Assembly: GCA_964395545.1 (NCBI GenBank)
Contig: CAYNAW010000004.1
Coordinates: 1 to 51,050, forward strand
DNA length: 51,050 nucleotides
DNA from: CAYGVX01 sp964395545
Lineage (GTDB): Archaea; Thermoproteota; Bathyarchaeia; Bathyarchaeales; SOJC01
Reading direction: 5' to 3'
The position numbers and the translations under genes are program-made. Numbering within the stretch: the first letter of the stretch is position 1; every line of letters begins with the position of its first letter. The notes under the pieces are model-generated. The model saw nothing but the letters and a program-made list of their open reading frames with translations, had not been told where the DNA came from and did not search any database. This document shows, piece after piece, positions 14,867 through 23,439 of the stretch.

Positions 14867-15964
14867 TTACGTCTGCGCTTCCAGCTTCGCCGGCAAGTAC
14901 TCGTCCACGATGTACGTCAACCCGTAGCGGCTGAAGGCCTCCTGCTCAGCCTTCTTCCGAATCTTCATGAACGTCTTGATCTCCCGCTGCCACAACTCGT
15001 CCTTGTACCGCGGGTCCCGCTGCAGCTCGTGCAGTCGCTTCACGTCAATCTCGGTCAACGGGTCGCTGGGCAGCTTGTAGTCCACGATGTCCGTCGCCCA
15101 GACGCCGCTCCACGTGGCATCGGGCGTCGTCAAGTCGCGCAGGTGGGCCGCGTTGGCTGAGCCGGAGATGATGACCATGGCGATGTGCATCCCCCACGGG
15201 TCCCCGTCTGTGAAGATGTAGACGGGCAGCTCCAGCTCCTTGTTCAGCCGGCGAATGAAGTGCCGCGTCGACCGCGGCGCCTGTCCCGCCGTCAACACCA
15301 GGAGGGCGTTGTACTTCTTGTGCACGTTCTCCTCGATGAACCGCGTGAACAGGCCGCCCTTCTCGATGGCGATCACCTTGTCCGCGCTGGTCTTCACGAA
15401 CTCGCTGTACGACAACGCGGGACCGATCATCAGCCCGTCCGGATGCGACGTCAGGTTCATCTGTCGCCCCTCGTAGCCGGGCACGGTGTACTCGATGGTC
15501 AAGTCGCCGAAGATGGCGGACCGCTCCTCGGGAAACACGTTGAAGTCTTCGCGCGCGAGCCCGATCACGGTCTCCAAGTCGGTGATGACGTTGTCAGACT
15601 CGGACTGGTCCTTGAACGTCATCTGATACGCCTGAGCTGAGTAGTAAACATCTCGGAGGGTCGACGTCTTGCGTTGATTGGAGAGCTGATGCGAAAAGAA
15701 AGCGGTCCACACGAGCTGGGTGAACGGGCGAAGGTGCCGAATGTTCCGGGCGCTCCGCTTGACTTTCCTGTCGCCTAAGATGTACTGGCGGACTTCGGGG
15801 CTGTAGTAGATGTTCTCGATCGAGCGGCTCGGCATCTTAATCCACGGGAATTCGCCGTGCTCCATCTGACGATAGAGCATGTCCCCGAACCGCTGCAGGT
15901 CCGCGACCGCTTCCTTCTTCTTATCTAACGCTGAACCGCTAGTCTCCTTTTTCTTTTCCTCCAA
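14867..15964 (-). CDS. top6A: DNA topoisomerase VI subunit A
   Basis: This is the DNA-cleaving subunit of the archaeal type IIB topoisomerase, a relative of Spo11. With subunit B it relaxes and decatenates DNA by ATP-dependent double-strand passage. The 365-residue protein has the catalytic tyrosine in LRDVYYSAQ (Tyr107/108) within the winged-helix CAP domain. It has a Toprim domain with the acidic metal ligands in AIEKGGLF and TDGDPWG. Length matches the family. Its start overlaps the end of top6B by 26 bp on the same strand, so the two are co-transcribed and probably coupled, giving equal amounts for the A2B2 tetramer. Confidence 0.95.
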   Translation of the reverse strand: MEEKKKETSGSALDKKKEAVADLQRFGDMLYRQMEHGEFPWIKMPSRSIENIYYSPEVRQYILGDRKVKRSARNIRHLRPFTQLVWTAFFSHQLSNQRKTSTLRDVYYSAQAYQMTFKDQSESDNVITDLETVIGLAREDFNVFPEERSAIFGDLTIEYTVPGYEGRQMNLTSHPDGLMIGPALSYSEFVKTSADKVIAIEKGGLFTRFIEENVHKKYNALLVLTAGQAPRSTRHFIRRLNKELELPVYIFTDGDPWGMHIAMVIISGSANAAHLRDLTTPDATWSGVWATDIVDYKLPSDPLTEIDVKRLHELQRDPRYKDELWQREIKTFMKIRKKAEQEAFSRYGLTYIVDEYLPAKLEAQT

Positions 15965-17471
15965 CTAGACTCACACTCTCGATAAGCTTCTGAACGTCCG
16001 GCTCCTTCTCTCTGCCGGCCAGTTCGGTGGAAAACTTGGCGAGCTTGGGCAGGTACTTCGAGAAGATGGTCAGCCGCTTCTTCTCCCTTTCGACGTGTTC
16101 CTGCTTCGACAGGTATTTCTGCAGATGCCTCGCGGCTTCGCGTATCCCGTTCAAGATTTCCTTCTTCACTTCAGGCCGGTCCGCGATGAACTCTTTGCCC
16201 ACCGTCTTGTACGGGATCTTGGTACTGCAAATGTGAACCAGCACGGCCAGGGGCATGTCGGGCGAGACCTTGTACCGCCGCCAGTTCATCGACTTCATGA
16301 CCGTGTAGGAAACGTCGCTGGCTTCGTCGTAGAGCAGCGGGATGCGGTTGGCGAAGCGGTAGAGGACCATGTCGCCCTTCTTCGGAACCTCGCCGCCGTA
16401 GGCAATCGCGGCCTCGATGACGAAGGGGTGCCCAGCGTAGGTCGCAGGCTTGCGCTGATAGACCGAGATGAATTCGGGCTTCAACTCTTTCAGGATTCCC
16501 GCCCGTAGCAAGCCCTCGCCGAGGGGAGAGAGGCAGCTGGCGCTGGGCGACCTGAACTCTTCGAAACGCTTCATGTGCTGCACGAGCTTCACGATGTCCT
16601 CGGGGCCCAGACGCTTCGGGCTTTTGCCCTTCGGAATGGCGGCGAATTCCAAGAAGGCATGGGCAGTTTTCTCGCTGATGCGGTGGAAGTGCGCCTGCAT
16701 GAAATCCAGCATCGTTCGATGGGGCGTCACCTGGATGAGCCGCTTGACGGTTTCCACGTCGACGCCGTACGGGTGGGGCAACGTCTCCTTCGGGGGGGAG
16801 GGCATCTGCGTCGTCGCCCGAGTGAACCGGTACAAGCGTCCCTTCGGGTCCACAAAGGTTATGTTAGCGTACGGGTTCACGAGCGCCGTCTGCTTCAAGT
16901 ACTCCAAGACCTTGGGCATCGCGCGGTAGTAGTCGCCTTCGAGCGTGAACTCCACGACGGTGCCACGCCATTGTTCCTTGTTAATCAGAACCTTGCGTTC
17001 CATAATCATAGGCCGGTTTCGCTGGATGTCCACCATGACGCGGTACCGGTAGACCTTGGTTGACCCGGTGCTGGAGACGATTAACGCGGGTTTGTGCGTG
17101 GTGATCTGCCCGTAGAGCACGGCCATCGTGCCGCCCAGCCCGAAGGTTCCTCGGGACTGTTTCAGCTTGTACTTCGAGCCGAAGAGCACTTGACCGAACG
17201 CGGAGGGAATGTGTCGCGAGGCGATTCCGGAGCCGTTATCTTCGACTCGCAACGTGTACACTTCGGCCTCGGGACCGCCTTCGCCTGCGAACGTCAACCG
17301 GACGTAGACGTCGGGGGGAACGCTGATGGATTCGGCGGCGTCGAGCGAGTTTTCCACCAGCTCTCTGACGGCAGCAAACACGGCGCGGGATGGATTGGTG
17401 AAGCCCGCGATGTCTCGGTTGCGGTAGAAAAAGTCGGCTGGGCTGATTTCTTCGAACATTTGGCTCGTCAT
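15939..17471 (-). CDS. top6B: DNA topoisomerase VI subunit B
   Basis: This ATPase subunit of topoisomerase VI has 510 residues. The GHKL ATP-binding fold is at the N-terminus: N-box ELVENSLDAAE near residue 38, DNGSG near 79 and GTFGLGG near 109. An H2TH domain (about residues 230-300) and the transducer domain follow. Nucleotide binding closes the B subunits as a gate on the transported DNA. The C-terminal Ig-like extension of some homologues is absent. The ATG at 17471 has GAAGGAG upstream. The promoter region contains nested inverted repeats (17504-17542). top6A follows with a 26-bp overlap. Confidence 0.95.
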   Translation of the reverse strand: MTSQMFEEISPADFFYRNRDIAGFTNPSRAVFAAVRELVENSLDAAESISVPPDVYVRLTFAGEGGPEAEVYTLRVEDNGSGIASRHIPSAFGQVLFGSKYKLKQSRGTFGLGGTMAVLYGQITTHKPALIVSSTGSTKVYRYRVMVDIQRNRPMIMERKVLINKEQWRGTVVEFTLEGDYYRAMPKVLEYLKQTALVNPYANITFVDPKGRLYRFTRATTQMPSPPKETLPHPYGVDVETVKRLIQVTPHRTMLDFMQAHFHRISEKTAHAFLEFAAIPKGKSPKRLGPEDIVKLVQHMKRFEEFRSPSASCLSPLGEGLLRAGILKELKPEFISVYQRKPATYAGHPFVIEAAIAYGGEVPKKGDMVLYRFANRIPLLYDEASDVSYTVMKSMNWRRYKVSPDMPLAVLVHICSTKIPYKTVGKEFIADRPEVKKEILNGIREAARHLQKYLSKQEHVEREKKRLTIFSKYLPKLAKFSTELAGREKEPDVQKLIESVSLVGGKEKGD

Positions 17472-17503
17472 CCCGCTTTCTCCTTCTCCGCGGTGTTTGT
17501 GGG

Positions 17504-17542
17504 GGTATATTCTGCGGCATGTAGAAATATACCTTTCCGCAG
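17504..17542. repeat. Nested inverted repeats in the top6B promoter
   Basis: GGTATATT (17504-17511) pairs with AATATACC (17526-17533), and CTGCGG (17512-17517) pairs with CCGCAG (17537-17542). The two repeats interleave. Both copies of the A/T arm look like TATA boxes on the minus strand, so the element covers the likely top6B promoter. It may be an operator or a pair of alternative promoters. Confidence 0.4.
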
Positions 17543-17572
17543 TGAAAGGCGATTTTCTCGTCGAGTTTGAGG

Positions 17573-17583
17573 GCTTTATAAGC
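17573..17583 (+). promoter_or_regulatory. TATA box of a leaderless MBL-hydrolase gene
   Basis: GCTTTATAAGC lies centred 23 bp before the ATG at 17601, so transcription should start at or next to the start codon. No Shine-Dalgarno sequence is seen. Confidence 0.55.
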
Positions 17584-17600
17584 AGAGATAGCTAGACAAT

Positions 17601-18272
17601 ATGAGTCAGTTCCCCATGACGGTCGATGTCAAGTGGCTTGGACACGCGAGTTTTCAAATCAGAGCCATGGGCAAAGTCATCTACATCGACTTGAAGAAAT
17701 ACGGCAAAGTGGTCGAGCCCGCTGAGAAGGCGGACGTAATATTGGTGACGCATAACCATGGTGACCACTGTAGCCCGCCCAAGATCCGAAGCGTCCGCAG
17801 ACACGACACCATCGTGATTGCGCCCAAAAACTGCGCCCAAAGAATCGGCGGAACCGTCACGTCAATCGAGCCTGGCGAAACAATCGATGCCGACGGAGTG
17901 ACGGTTGAGGCCGTGGAAGCCTACAACATCAAGCGGTTCAAGCCTTCGGGAAAACTCTGGCACCCTAAAGGGTACGGCGTCGGATACCTGATACGGGCGG
18001 AAGGCAAGACGATCTACCATGCAGGAGACACAGACTTCATCCCCGAGATGCAGCAACTCAGAAACATCGACTTGGCTCTGCTGCCCACCGGGGACAAGTA
18101 CACGATGGACAACGCGGAAGCGGCGGAGGCGGCACTCGCAATCGCGCCCACGACGGTGATGGCGATGCATACCTGGGACACGGACCGCGACGAATTCAAG
18201 AAGACGGTAGAAGCGCAGTCGACGGTCAAAGTCGTGTTGCTGCAAGAGGGCGACGAATACCGGGTGAAATAG
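17601..18272 (+). CDS. Metallo-beta-lactamase-fold hydrolase, UPF0173 type
   Basis: This is a small MBL-fold metal-dependent hydrolase of 223 residues. The two-metal site is recognisable: THNHGDHC (HxHxDH), YHAGDTDF and the C-terminal MAMHTWDTD. This arrangement, with the start KWLGHASFQI and the GVGYLIRAEGKTIYHAGDT core, is that of the UPF0173 (UlaG-like) group found widely in archaea and bacteria. Its substrate is not known. There are no membrane segments or secretion signal, so it acts in the cytoplasm. It appears to be monocistronic with a leaderless promoter, and it converges with a GNAT gene whose stop codon is 6 bp away. Confidence 0.88.
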   Translation: MSQFPMTVDVKWLGHASFQIRAMGKVIYIDLKKYGKVVEPAEKADVILVTHNHGDHCSPPKIRSVRRHDTIVIAPKNCAQRIGGTVTSIEPGETIDADGVTVEAVEAYNIKRFKPSGKLWHPKGYGVGYLIRAEGKTIYHAGDTDFIPEMQQLRNIDLALLPTGDKYTMDNAEAAEAALAIAPTTVMAMHTWDTDRDEFKKTVEAQSTVKVVLLQEGDEYRVK

Positions 18273-18278
18273 CTGCCG

Positions 18279-18833
18279 TTACAGCGTCAGGCCCATTTCC
18301 AGCCGGACTTCGCGCTTCTCGACATCTTCGTTCGAGTACGCCGCGCGGTCAAACCCGATTAGGCGAAACCCCTGTTGCAGGTAGAAGGCTACCGCGGGAA
18401 CGTTACAGGACTGCGTTTCCAGCACGACCATTCGGGCGCCGCGCGCCTTGGCAACTTGAATCGCGCGCGCCATGAGGCGGCGGCCGATGCCCAGTCTGCG
18501 GAATTCCTCTTTCACCAAGAACTCCCACATGCGCATCCGGTTGTTCCACGTCTCGTAGCCAAGCTCTACCCAGCCGACTTGATCGCCATCGAGGACCGCG
18601 GCGAAGACGCGGGGCTCGGTCACATGCTGCTCGAAAAGAGTTCCAGTGTAGCTTTTCGCCACGGGCGCTTCGAAGGGCTTCAGAGTCAACTCAACTGTCC
18701 ACCCGCTCGGTTCACGGCATACGGAGAGGTCATAGTAGCTGGTGGTCAAGTAGCGCGAGTTCAGTGTGGGCAGCGAAGGGTCGTCCCGGGTCAACTCGAC
18801 GATTGTGACCTTGTCCGACGCGTCTTGTCCCAC
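18279..18833 (-). CDS. GNAT-family N-acetyltransferase
   Basis: An acetyl-CoA-dependent acetyltransferase of unknown substrate, 184 residues. The central and C-terminal half carry the GNAT core: WVELGYETWNNRMRMWEFLV, then the acetyl-CoA pyrophosphate loop RRLGIGRRLMARAIQVAK, then VVLETQSCNVPAVAFYLQQG and a final GFDRAAYSN strand. Such motifs are usual for ribosomal-protein or small-molecule acetylases. The start is a GTG at 18833 with no clear ribosome-binding site, so the N-terminus is less certain. The carboxyltransferase gene ends 33 bp upstream on the same strand, so co-transcription is possible. Confidence 0.88.
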   Translation of the reverse strand: MGQDASDKVTIVELTRDDPSLPTLNSRYLTTSYYDLSVCREPSGWTVELTLKPFEAPVAKSYTGTLFEQHVTEPRVFAAVLDGDQVGWVELGYETWNNRMRMWEFLVKEEFRRLGIGRRLMARAIQVAKARGARMVVLETQSCNVPAVAFYLQQGFRLIGFDRAAYSNEDVEKREVRLEMGLTL

Positions 18834-18866
18834 GGGTGAACCGTCCCTTCAAGCAGGCGATAAGGG

Positions 18867-20444
18867 TTACAGGGGGATGTTGGGATGCTTCTTGGGCGGT
18901 CGCGGCTCTCGCTTGGTGCAGAGCATCTCTAAGGCGCTGATGAGCTTGGGCCGCGTCTGCGACGGCTCGATAACGTCGTCGATGTACCCTTTCTCCGCGG
19001 CGACGTAGGGGTTCGCAAACTTCTCACGGTACTCGGCCGTGAGCTCCCGCTTCCGTTTCTCCGAGTCTTTCGCCTTGGCCAACTCTTTCCGGAAGATGAT
19101 GTTAATCGCGCCCGCCGGGCCCATCACCGCAATCTCGGCCGACGGCCACGCGTAATTCACGTCCGCGCCGGAGTGCTTGCTGCCCATGACGTCGTAGGCG
19201 CCGCCGTACGCCTTGCGGAGAATCACGGTGATTTTGGGCACGGTGGCTTCGCAGTAGGCAAACAGAAGCTTCGACCCGTGCCGGATTATCCCGCCGTGCT
19301 CCTGGTCGACACCGGGCAGGAACCCGGGAACGTCTTCGAACGTGATGACGGGAATGTTGAACGCGTCGCAGAAGCGGATGAACCGGGCCGCCTTGACCGA
19401 CGAGTTCACGTCTAAGGCGCCGGCGAAGTACTTCGGCTGATTCGCCACGATGCCTACGGACCGGCCATTCAGCCTCGCAAACCCCACGACGATGTTGGGC
19501 GCCCACAGCGGCTGGACTTCCATGAAGTCGCCGTTATCGACCACGGAGGAAATCACGTCTCGCACGTCGTAGGGCTTGTCCGGGTCGTCCGGAACTACGT
19601 CCTCCAACCCGTCGTCCGTCCGGTTGGGATCGTCGCCGGTCTCCTCAATCGGCGGGTCCTCCATGTTATTCGAGGGCAGAAAACTGAGGAGCTTCTTAAC
19701 CAGCGCGGCACATTCCTGCTCGCTTTCTGCCATAAAATGACAAACACCGCTCGTCTGCATATGCACCGCCGCACCGCCCAGCTCTTCAAAATCCACTTCT
19801 TGCCCCAGCACCGTTTTGATGACCTCGGGACCCGTGATGAACATGTGGCTCGTGTCCTTAACCATCACGATGAAATCCGTCATGGCCGGCGAGTAGACCG
19901 CGCCTCCGGCACAGGGACCCATCACGGCGGAGATCTGAGGGATCACGCCGGAAGCCACGACATTCTTGAAGAAGATGTCCCCGTAGCCCGCGAGGCTCGC
20001 CACGCCCTCCTGTATCCTCGCGCCTCCGCTGTCGTTCAAGCCCACGACGGGCGCGCCGGCCTTCATGGCCAGATCCATCAGCTTACACACTTTCTTGGCG
20101 AACATCTCCCCCAGAGAGCCGCCGAAAACCGTAAAGTCGTGGGCAAAAAGGTAGACGAGCCGCCCGTGGATCGTGCCATAGCCCGTGACCACGCCGTCGC
20201 CCAGCGGCTTCCGTTCAGCCATCCCGAAATCAGTGCACCGGTGGACGATAAAGGGGTCGAGCTCCACGAAGCTGTCGGCGTCCACGAGCAGATTTATCCG
20301 CTCCTGCGCGGTCAGCTTGCCCTGCTCGTGCTGCTTCGCAATCCGTTCGCTTCCACCCCCGAGCTTCGCCCGTTCACGAAACTCGCGCATCCGTTGAATC
20401 TTCTCTTTCACCGTCGGTTCACGTGTGGCCAAACCGCTCACCAT
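18867..20444 (-). CDS. pccB: Acyl-CoA (propionyl/acetyl-CoA) carboxylase, carboxyltransferase subunit
   Basis: This carboxyltransferase moves CO2 from carboxybiotin to an acyl-CoA, most likely propionyl-CoA to give methylmalonyl-CoA. The 525 residues form two crotonase-fold halves. The N-terminal half has GGSLGEMFAKKVCKLMDLA and NDSGGARIQEGVASLAGYG. The C-terminal half has DVPGFLPG and KAYGGAYDVMGSKHSGAD, with MGPAGAIN later; the paired glycine-rich oxyanion loops are those of PccB. Biotin ligase and methylmalonyl-CoA epimerase lie nearby, and a separate biotin carrier is at 38794, supporting a propionate/methylmalonyl-CoA role. No biotin carboxylase gene is seen. The ATG at 20444 is about 30 bp from a TATA element shared with cysS. 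Confidence 0.93.
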   Translation of the reverse strand: MVSGLATREPTVKEKIQRMREFRERAKLGGGSERIAKQHEQGKLTAQERINLLVDADSFVELDPFIVHRCTDFGMAERKPLGDGVVTGYGTIHGRLVYLFAHDFTVFGGSLGEMFAKKVCKLMDLAMKAGAPVVGLNDSGGARIQEGVASLAGYGDIFFKNVVASGVIPQISAVMGPCAGGAVYSPAMTDFIVMVKDTSHMFITGPEVIKTVLGQEVDFEELGGAAVHMQTSGVCHFMAESEQECAALVKKLLSFLPSNNMEDPPIEETGDDPNRTDDGLEDVVPDDPDKPYDVRDVISSVVDNGDFMEVQPLWAPNIVVGFARLNGRSVGIVANQPKYFAGALDVNSSVKAARFIRFCDAFNIPVITFEDVPGFLPGVDQEHGGIIRHGSKLLFAYCEATVPKITVILRKAYGGAYDVMGSKHSGADVNYAWPSAEIAVMGPAGAINIIFRKELAKAKDSEKRKRELTAEYREKFANPYVAAEKGYIDDVIEPSQTRPKLISALEMLCTKREPRPPKKHPNIPL

Positions 20445-20468
20445 GCAGACTGCTAAACTATGCTGTAA

Positions 20469-20480
20469 GGATATATATTT
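20469..20480. promoter_or_regulatory. Shared TATA element between pccB and cysS
   Basis: GGATATATATTT is nearly symmetric. It lies 25-36 bp from the pccB ATG (minus strand) and 68 bp before the cysS ATG (plus strand), so it could serve both directions. Confidence 0.45.
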
Positions 20481-20547
20481 ACTTCACCAATCTAGACATG
20501 AAGAGGCAGCTGCCAAGAAGAACGCGTTCATGAAGGTGAGACCGAAA

Positions 20548-21957
20548 ATGCTGAGCTTTTTCAACACCCTGGGACGAAAGAAGGAAGCCTTCAAGCCCAT
20601 CGAGAAGGGCAAAGTTCGCCTGTACTCATGCGGCCTGACTGTTTACGATTATGCCCACGTGGGCAACCTGAGAGCGTACGTGTTCGTAGACCTGCTGAAA
20701 CGCTGGCTGAAATACAGGGGCTTCGAGGTGAAGCACGTGATGAACTTCACGGACGTGGATGACAAGACGATCCGGGGCATGCAACGGGAGGGGGTGTCAC
20801 TCGAGCAGTACACGCAGCGGTACATCGACGCTTTCCTCGACGACTTGCAGAAGTTGAACGTGGAGAAGGCGACGATTATGCCGCGAGCCACCGCACATGT
20901 GGACGACATGGTGAAGCTGGTTGAGGCTTTGATGGCGAAGGGCTACGCGTACCGGGGAGAAGACGGCTCTATTTACTACGACATCTCCAAATTCAAGGGT
21001 TACGGCAAGCTGTCGCAGATGCGGGTGGGCAAACTCAAGGCAGGGGCGCGGGTCAAGGTCGACGAGTATGGGAAGGAGCAGGCGAGCGACTTTGCGCTGT
21101 GGAAGGCGTGGGATCCGGCGGACGGAGACGTTTTCTGGGACACCCCGCTCGGCAAGGGCCGACCGGGCTGGCATATCGAGTGTTCCGCCATGTCGATGAA
21201 GTATCTGGGTGAGACCTTGGACATTCACACGGGCGGGGTTGACAACCTGTTTCCGCATCACGAGAACGAGATTGCCCAGAGTGAGGCAGTGACGGGCAGA
21301 AGGTTCGTCAATTATTGGCTGCACAACGAGCACCTGCTCGTCAAGGGCGAGCGGATGGGCAAGTCGTTGCGGAACTTCTACACCTTGCAGGACCTGCGCG
21401 ACATGGGGCATGATTCCATTGCGGTGCGATATCTGCTGCTGTCCACTCATTATAGGCGGCAATTCAATTTCACCTTCGAGGGGTTGGAGGCGGCGAAGAA
21501 CGCGCTGCAGCGTCTCTACGATTTTATGGGGCGCCTCGAGGAAGTCAAGGAGAGCGCTTGCGACGAGAGCGTTGAAGGGTTAGTCGAGGAGGCGAGGCAG
21601 GGCTTTGAGGAGGCGATGGATGATGACTTGAACGTTGGTGACGCTCTGGCAGCGATTTTCAACCTGGTGAAAGAAGTGAACACGTTGATCGACAAAGAGG
21701 GGCTAAACAGTGCGGGCGCGACAAGCGTGATGGAGTTGATGATGAGCTGCGACAGGGTGCTGGGGGTCCTGGGGAATGCTTGGAGACGACAGGGCATGAA
21801 GCTCTCCGCGGAGGTTGAGGGGCTCATTAAGAAGAGAGAGGAGGCACGGCGGCGGGGCGATTGGGGAACAGCTGATGCGCTGCGCGAGAAGCTCAGGCGG
21901 ATGGGCATCATTTTGGAAGATACGCCGGAAGGCGTCAAGTGGAGAAGGGAACGTTAG
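20548..21957 (+). CDS. cysS: Cysteinyl-tRNA synthetase
   Basis: This class I aminoacyl-tRNA synthetase charges tRNA-Cys. The start MLSFFNTLGRKKEAFKP is typical. The zinc-binding and HIGH-like region reads YSCGLTVYDYAHVGNLR, followed by HVMNFTDVDDK. Further zinc ligands are in GWHIECSAMS and FPHHENEIAQSE, and the KMSKS-like loop is ERMGKSLRN. The 469-residue length is normal for the family. I chose ATG 20548 because AGGTGAG lies seven bases upstream and the protein then begins where homologues do. Open frame continues upstream to 20425 but would run into the divergent pccB start. The stop codon overlaps the convergent biotin-ligase stop by 4 bp (TTAG). Confidence 0.95.
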   Translation: MLSFFNTLGRKKEAFKPIEKGKVRLYSCGLTVYDYAHVGNLRAYVFVDLLKRWLKYRGFEVKHVMNFTDVDDKTIRGMQREGVSLEQYTQRYIDAFLDDLQKLNVEKATIMPRATAHVDDMVKLVEALMAKGYAYRGEDGSIYYDISKFKGYGKLSQMRVGKLKAGARVKVDEYGKEQASDFALWKAWDPADGDVFWDTPLGKGRPGWHIECSAMSMKYLGETLDIHTGGVDNLFPHHENEIAQSEAVTGRRFVNYWLHNEHLLVKGERMGKSLRNFYTLQDLRDMGHDSIAVRYLLLSTHYRRQFNFTFEGLEAAKNALQRLYDFMGRLEEVKESACDESVEGLVEEARQGFEEAMDDDLNVGDALAAIFNLVKEVNTLIDKEGLNSAGATSVMELMMSCDRVLGVLGNAWRRQGMKLSAEVEGLIKKREEARRRGDWGTADALREKLRRMGIILEDTPEGVKWRRER

Positions 21958-22745
21958 TCGTCGGGTATTTTGAGTCGCACGTCGCCCGCAACTACCTTCC
22001 TGAGTGCTCCGTTGTCTAGCCTAACTATGAGCGCACCCACGTCATCCACGTCCACGGCTTCCCCCTCGAAAACCTCTCCAATGCTGTCGATCGCGACGCG
22101 CTCACCCAGAAACTTGGCAAAGCTCTTCCATTCCTGCAGCAGCATGCTCCACGACCGTTGTAGGAGGCATCGGTACCGTTGTTCGAAGTTACGGAGGAAG
22201 TCCTGGAGAAAAGCCTCTCGATCGACGCTGTGACCCAATTCGTTCTGGAGGGAGGTGACAGCGCTCTGGAAACCCTCGGGAAAGGCGCCGAGGTCGGTGT
22301 TAGCGTTTATTCCCACGCCTAGGATGGCAAAGTCGATGGTGTCTCCGCTGGCGGCGGTTTCGGTGAGGATTCCGCAGACTTTCCTCTTTCCTATGAGGAC
22401 ATCGTTCGGCCATTTGATCTCTGGCTCCAGACCCAGCGTGTCGTGGATCGTGCTGGCGACTGCTGTGGCTGCGACAAAAGTGAGTTTCGCTGTTGCTTTT
22501 GCGTCGATTTCTGGTCGGAGCAGTATGGAGAGCCATATGCCACCTTTCGGCGATACCCATTGTCGTCCCAGTCTTCCTCTTCCCCGTGTCTGGGTCTCGG
22601 CGATTAGGACCGTGCGCTCTTTGCCGCCTTGTTTCGCGATCTGCTTGGCGGCCTCGTTGGTGGAAGCCAGTCTCGCGTAGCGGTGTATCGTGTAGCCTAG
22701 GAAAGAGAGAGGAATTCTGTGTTTTCCAAGAGGGGGCGCGGACAT
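21954..22745 (-). CDS. birA: Biotin--protein ligase (BirA, catalytic type)
   Basis: This enzyme attaches biotin, through biotinyl-AMP, to the lysine of biotin carrier domains; the likely target is the EAMKMEN lysine of the carrier at 38794-39354. The 263-residue protein has the biotin/AMP loop RGRGRLGRQWVSPKGGIW, the KWPNDVLIGKRKVCGIL motif and a short C-terminal SH3-like cap (FEGEAVDVDDVGALIVRL). There is no N-terminal DNA-binding domain, so unlike E. coli BirA it should not act as a repressor. It lies 6 bp downstream of the epimerase gene on the same strand and probably forms an operon with it. Confidence 0.93.
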   Translation of the reverse strand: MSAPPLGKHRIPLSFLGYTIHRYARLASTNEAAKQIAKQGGKERTVLIAETQTRGRGRLGRQWVSPKGGIWLSILLRPEIDAKATAKLTFVAATAVASTIHDTLGLEPEIKWPNDVLIGKRKVCGILTETAASGDTIDFAILGVGINANTDLGAFPEGFQSAVTSLQNELGHSVDREAFLQDFLRNFEQRYRCLLQRSWSMLLQEWKSFAKFLGERVAIDSIGEVFEGEAVDVDDVGALIVRLDNGALRKVVAGDVRLKIPDD

Positions 22746-22751
22746 TTCAGG

Positions 22752-23150
22752 CTAGCGTTCACACAGTTCTATGAGTACGTCTCCGGTGCTTTTCGGGTGG
22801 AGAAAGGCGACTCTGCCGCCTTCGATGCCGGTACGGGGTTTCTCATCGATTAAGGTAACCCCTTGGCCTTTCAACTCCTCCAACGACTTCTCGATGTCAT
22901 CGACCGTGAAAGCCAAGTGGTGCAATCCTTGTCCACGTTTCTGCAGGAATTTTGCGATGGGGCTTTCTGGGTCGAGTGGTTCGATAAGTTCGATGGTGGT
23001 GTTTCCCGTCGTCAACGTGGCCGCTCTGATGCGGTTTTGCTTGCTTTCTCTTATTGCTTCGAGTTTCAGCCCGAGAACCGCGGTGTAGAGTGGTAGAGCT
23101 TGCTCAACCTTGCTTACGGCTACTCCGACGTGGTCCAAGTTGATTATCAT
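22752..23150 (-). CDS. mce: Methylmalonyl-CoA epimerase
   Basis: This VOC-fold metalloenzyme interconverts (S)- and (R)-methylmalonyl-CoA, linking propionyl-CoA carboxylase to the B12 mutase (large subunit at 45883-47571). The 132 residues start INLDHVGVAVSKVEQAL and contain the metal ligands expected of the family: His in LDHVGVAV, His in GLHHLAFTVDDI and the C-terminal Glu in DVLIELCER. I chose ATG 23150 because the upstream in-frame extension is basic, unlike the family, and lies across the promoter. A TATA box, minus-strand CTTATATCC at 23185-23193, is about 38 bp upstream. birA follows after 6 bp. Confidence 0.92.
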   Translation of the reverse strand: MIINLDHVGVAVSKVEQALPLYTAVLGLKLEAIRESKQNRIRAATLTTGNTTIELIEPLDPESPIAKFLQKRGQGLHHLAFTVDDIEKSLEELKGQGVTLIDEKPRTGIEGGRVAFLHPKSTGDVLIELCER

Positions 23151-23184
23151 AGTCCTTTGCTCCGAAGGTGTGTTGTGGCTTGTA

Positions 23185-23193
23185 GGATATAAG
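23185..23193 (-). promoter_or_regulatory. TATA box of the mce-birA operon
   Basis: Minus strand CTTATATCC. The expected transcription start is near 23163, about 13 bp before the epimerase ATG at 23150. A 6-bp hairpin, GCGGCA (23226-23231) and TGCCGC (23239-23244), lies upstream of it and could be a regulator site. The rest of 23194-23439 shows no gene; a plus-strand CTTTATATCC near 23318 may be a promoter for the coiled-coil gene. Confidence 0.5.
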
Positions 23194-23439
23194 AGAGACG
23201 TGATACGTATGCTCTCGGGGCGCGCGCGGCATCTCCTCTGCCGCAAGCAACATGCTCAGCACCACATTCGTACCTGTACACCAGCACAACAGTTGCAAAC
23301 GATACACGCTTACACAGCTTTATATCCACAATACGGATAGACGGGCATACACGTAGATACTGTTTCTCGATGCACTATGTTTATCTACAATATCAGCCAC
23401 TAGTATCATTCAGACGCTGCGGGGAGAAAACCGAGCCCA

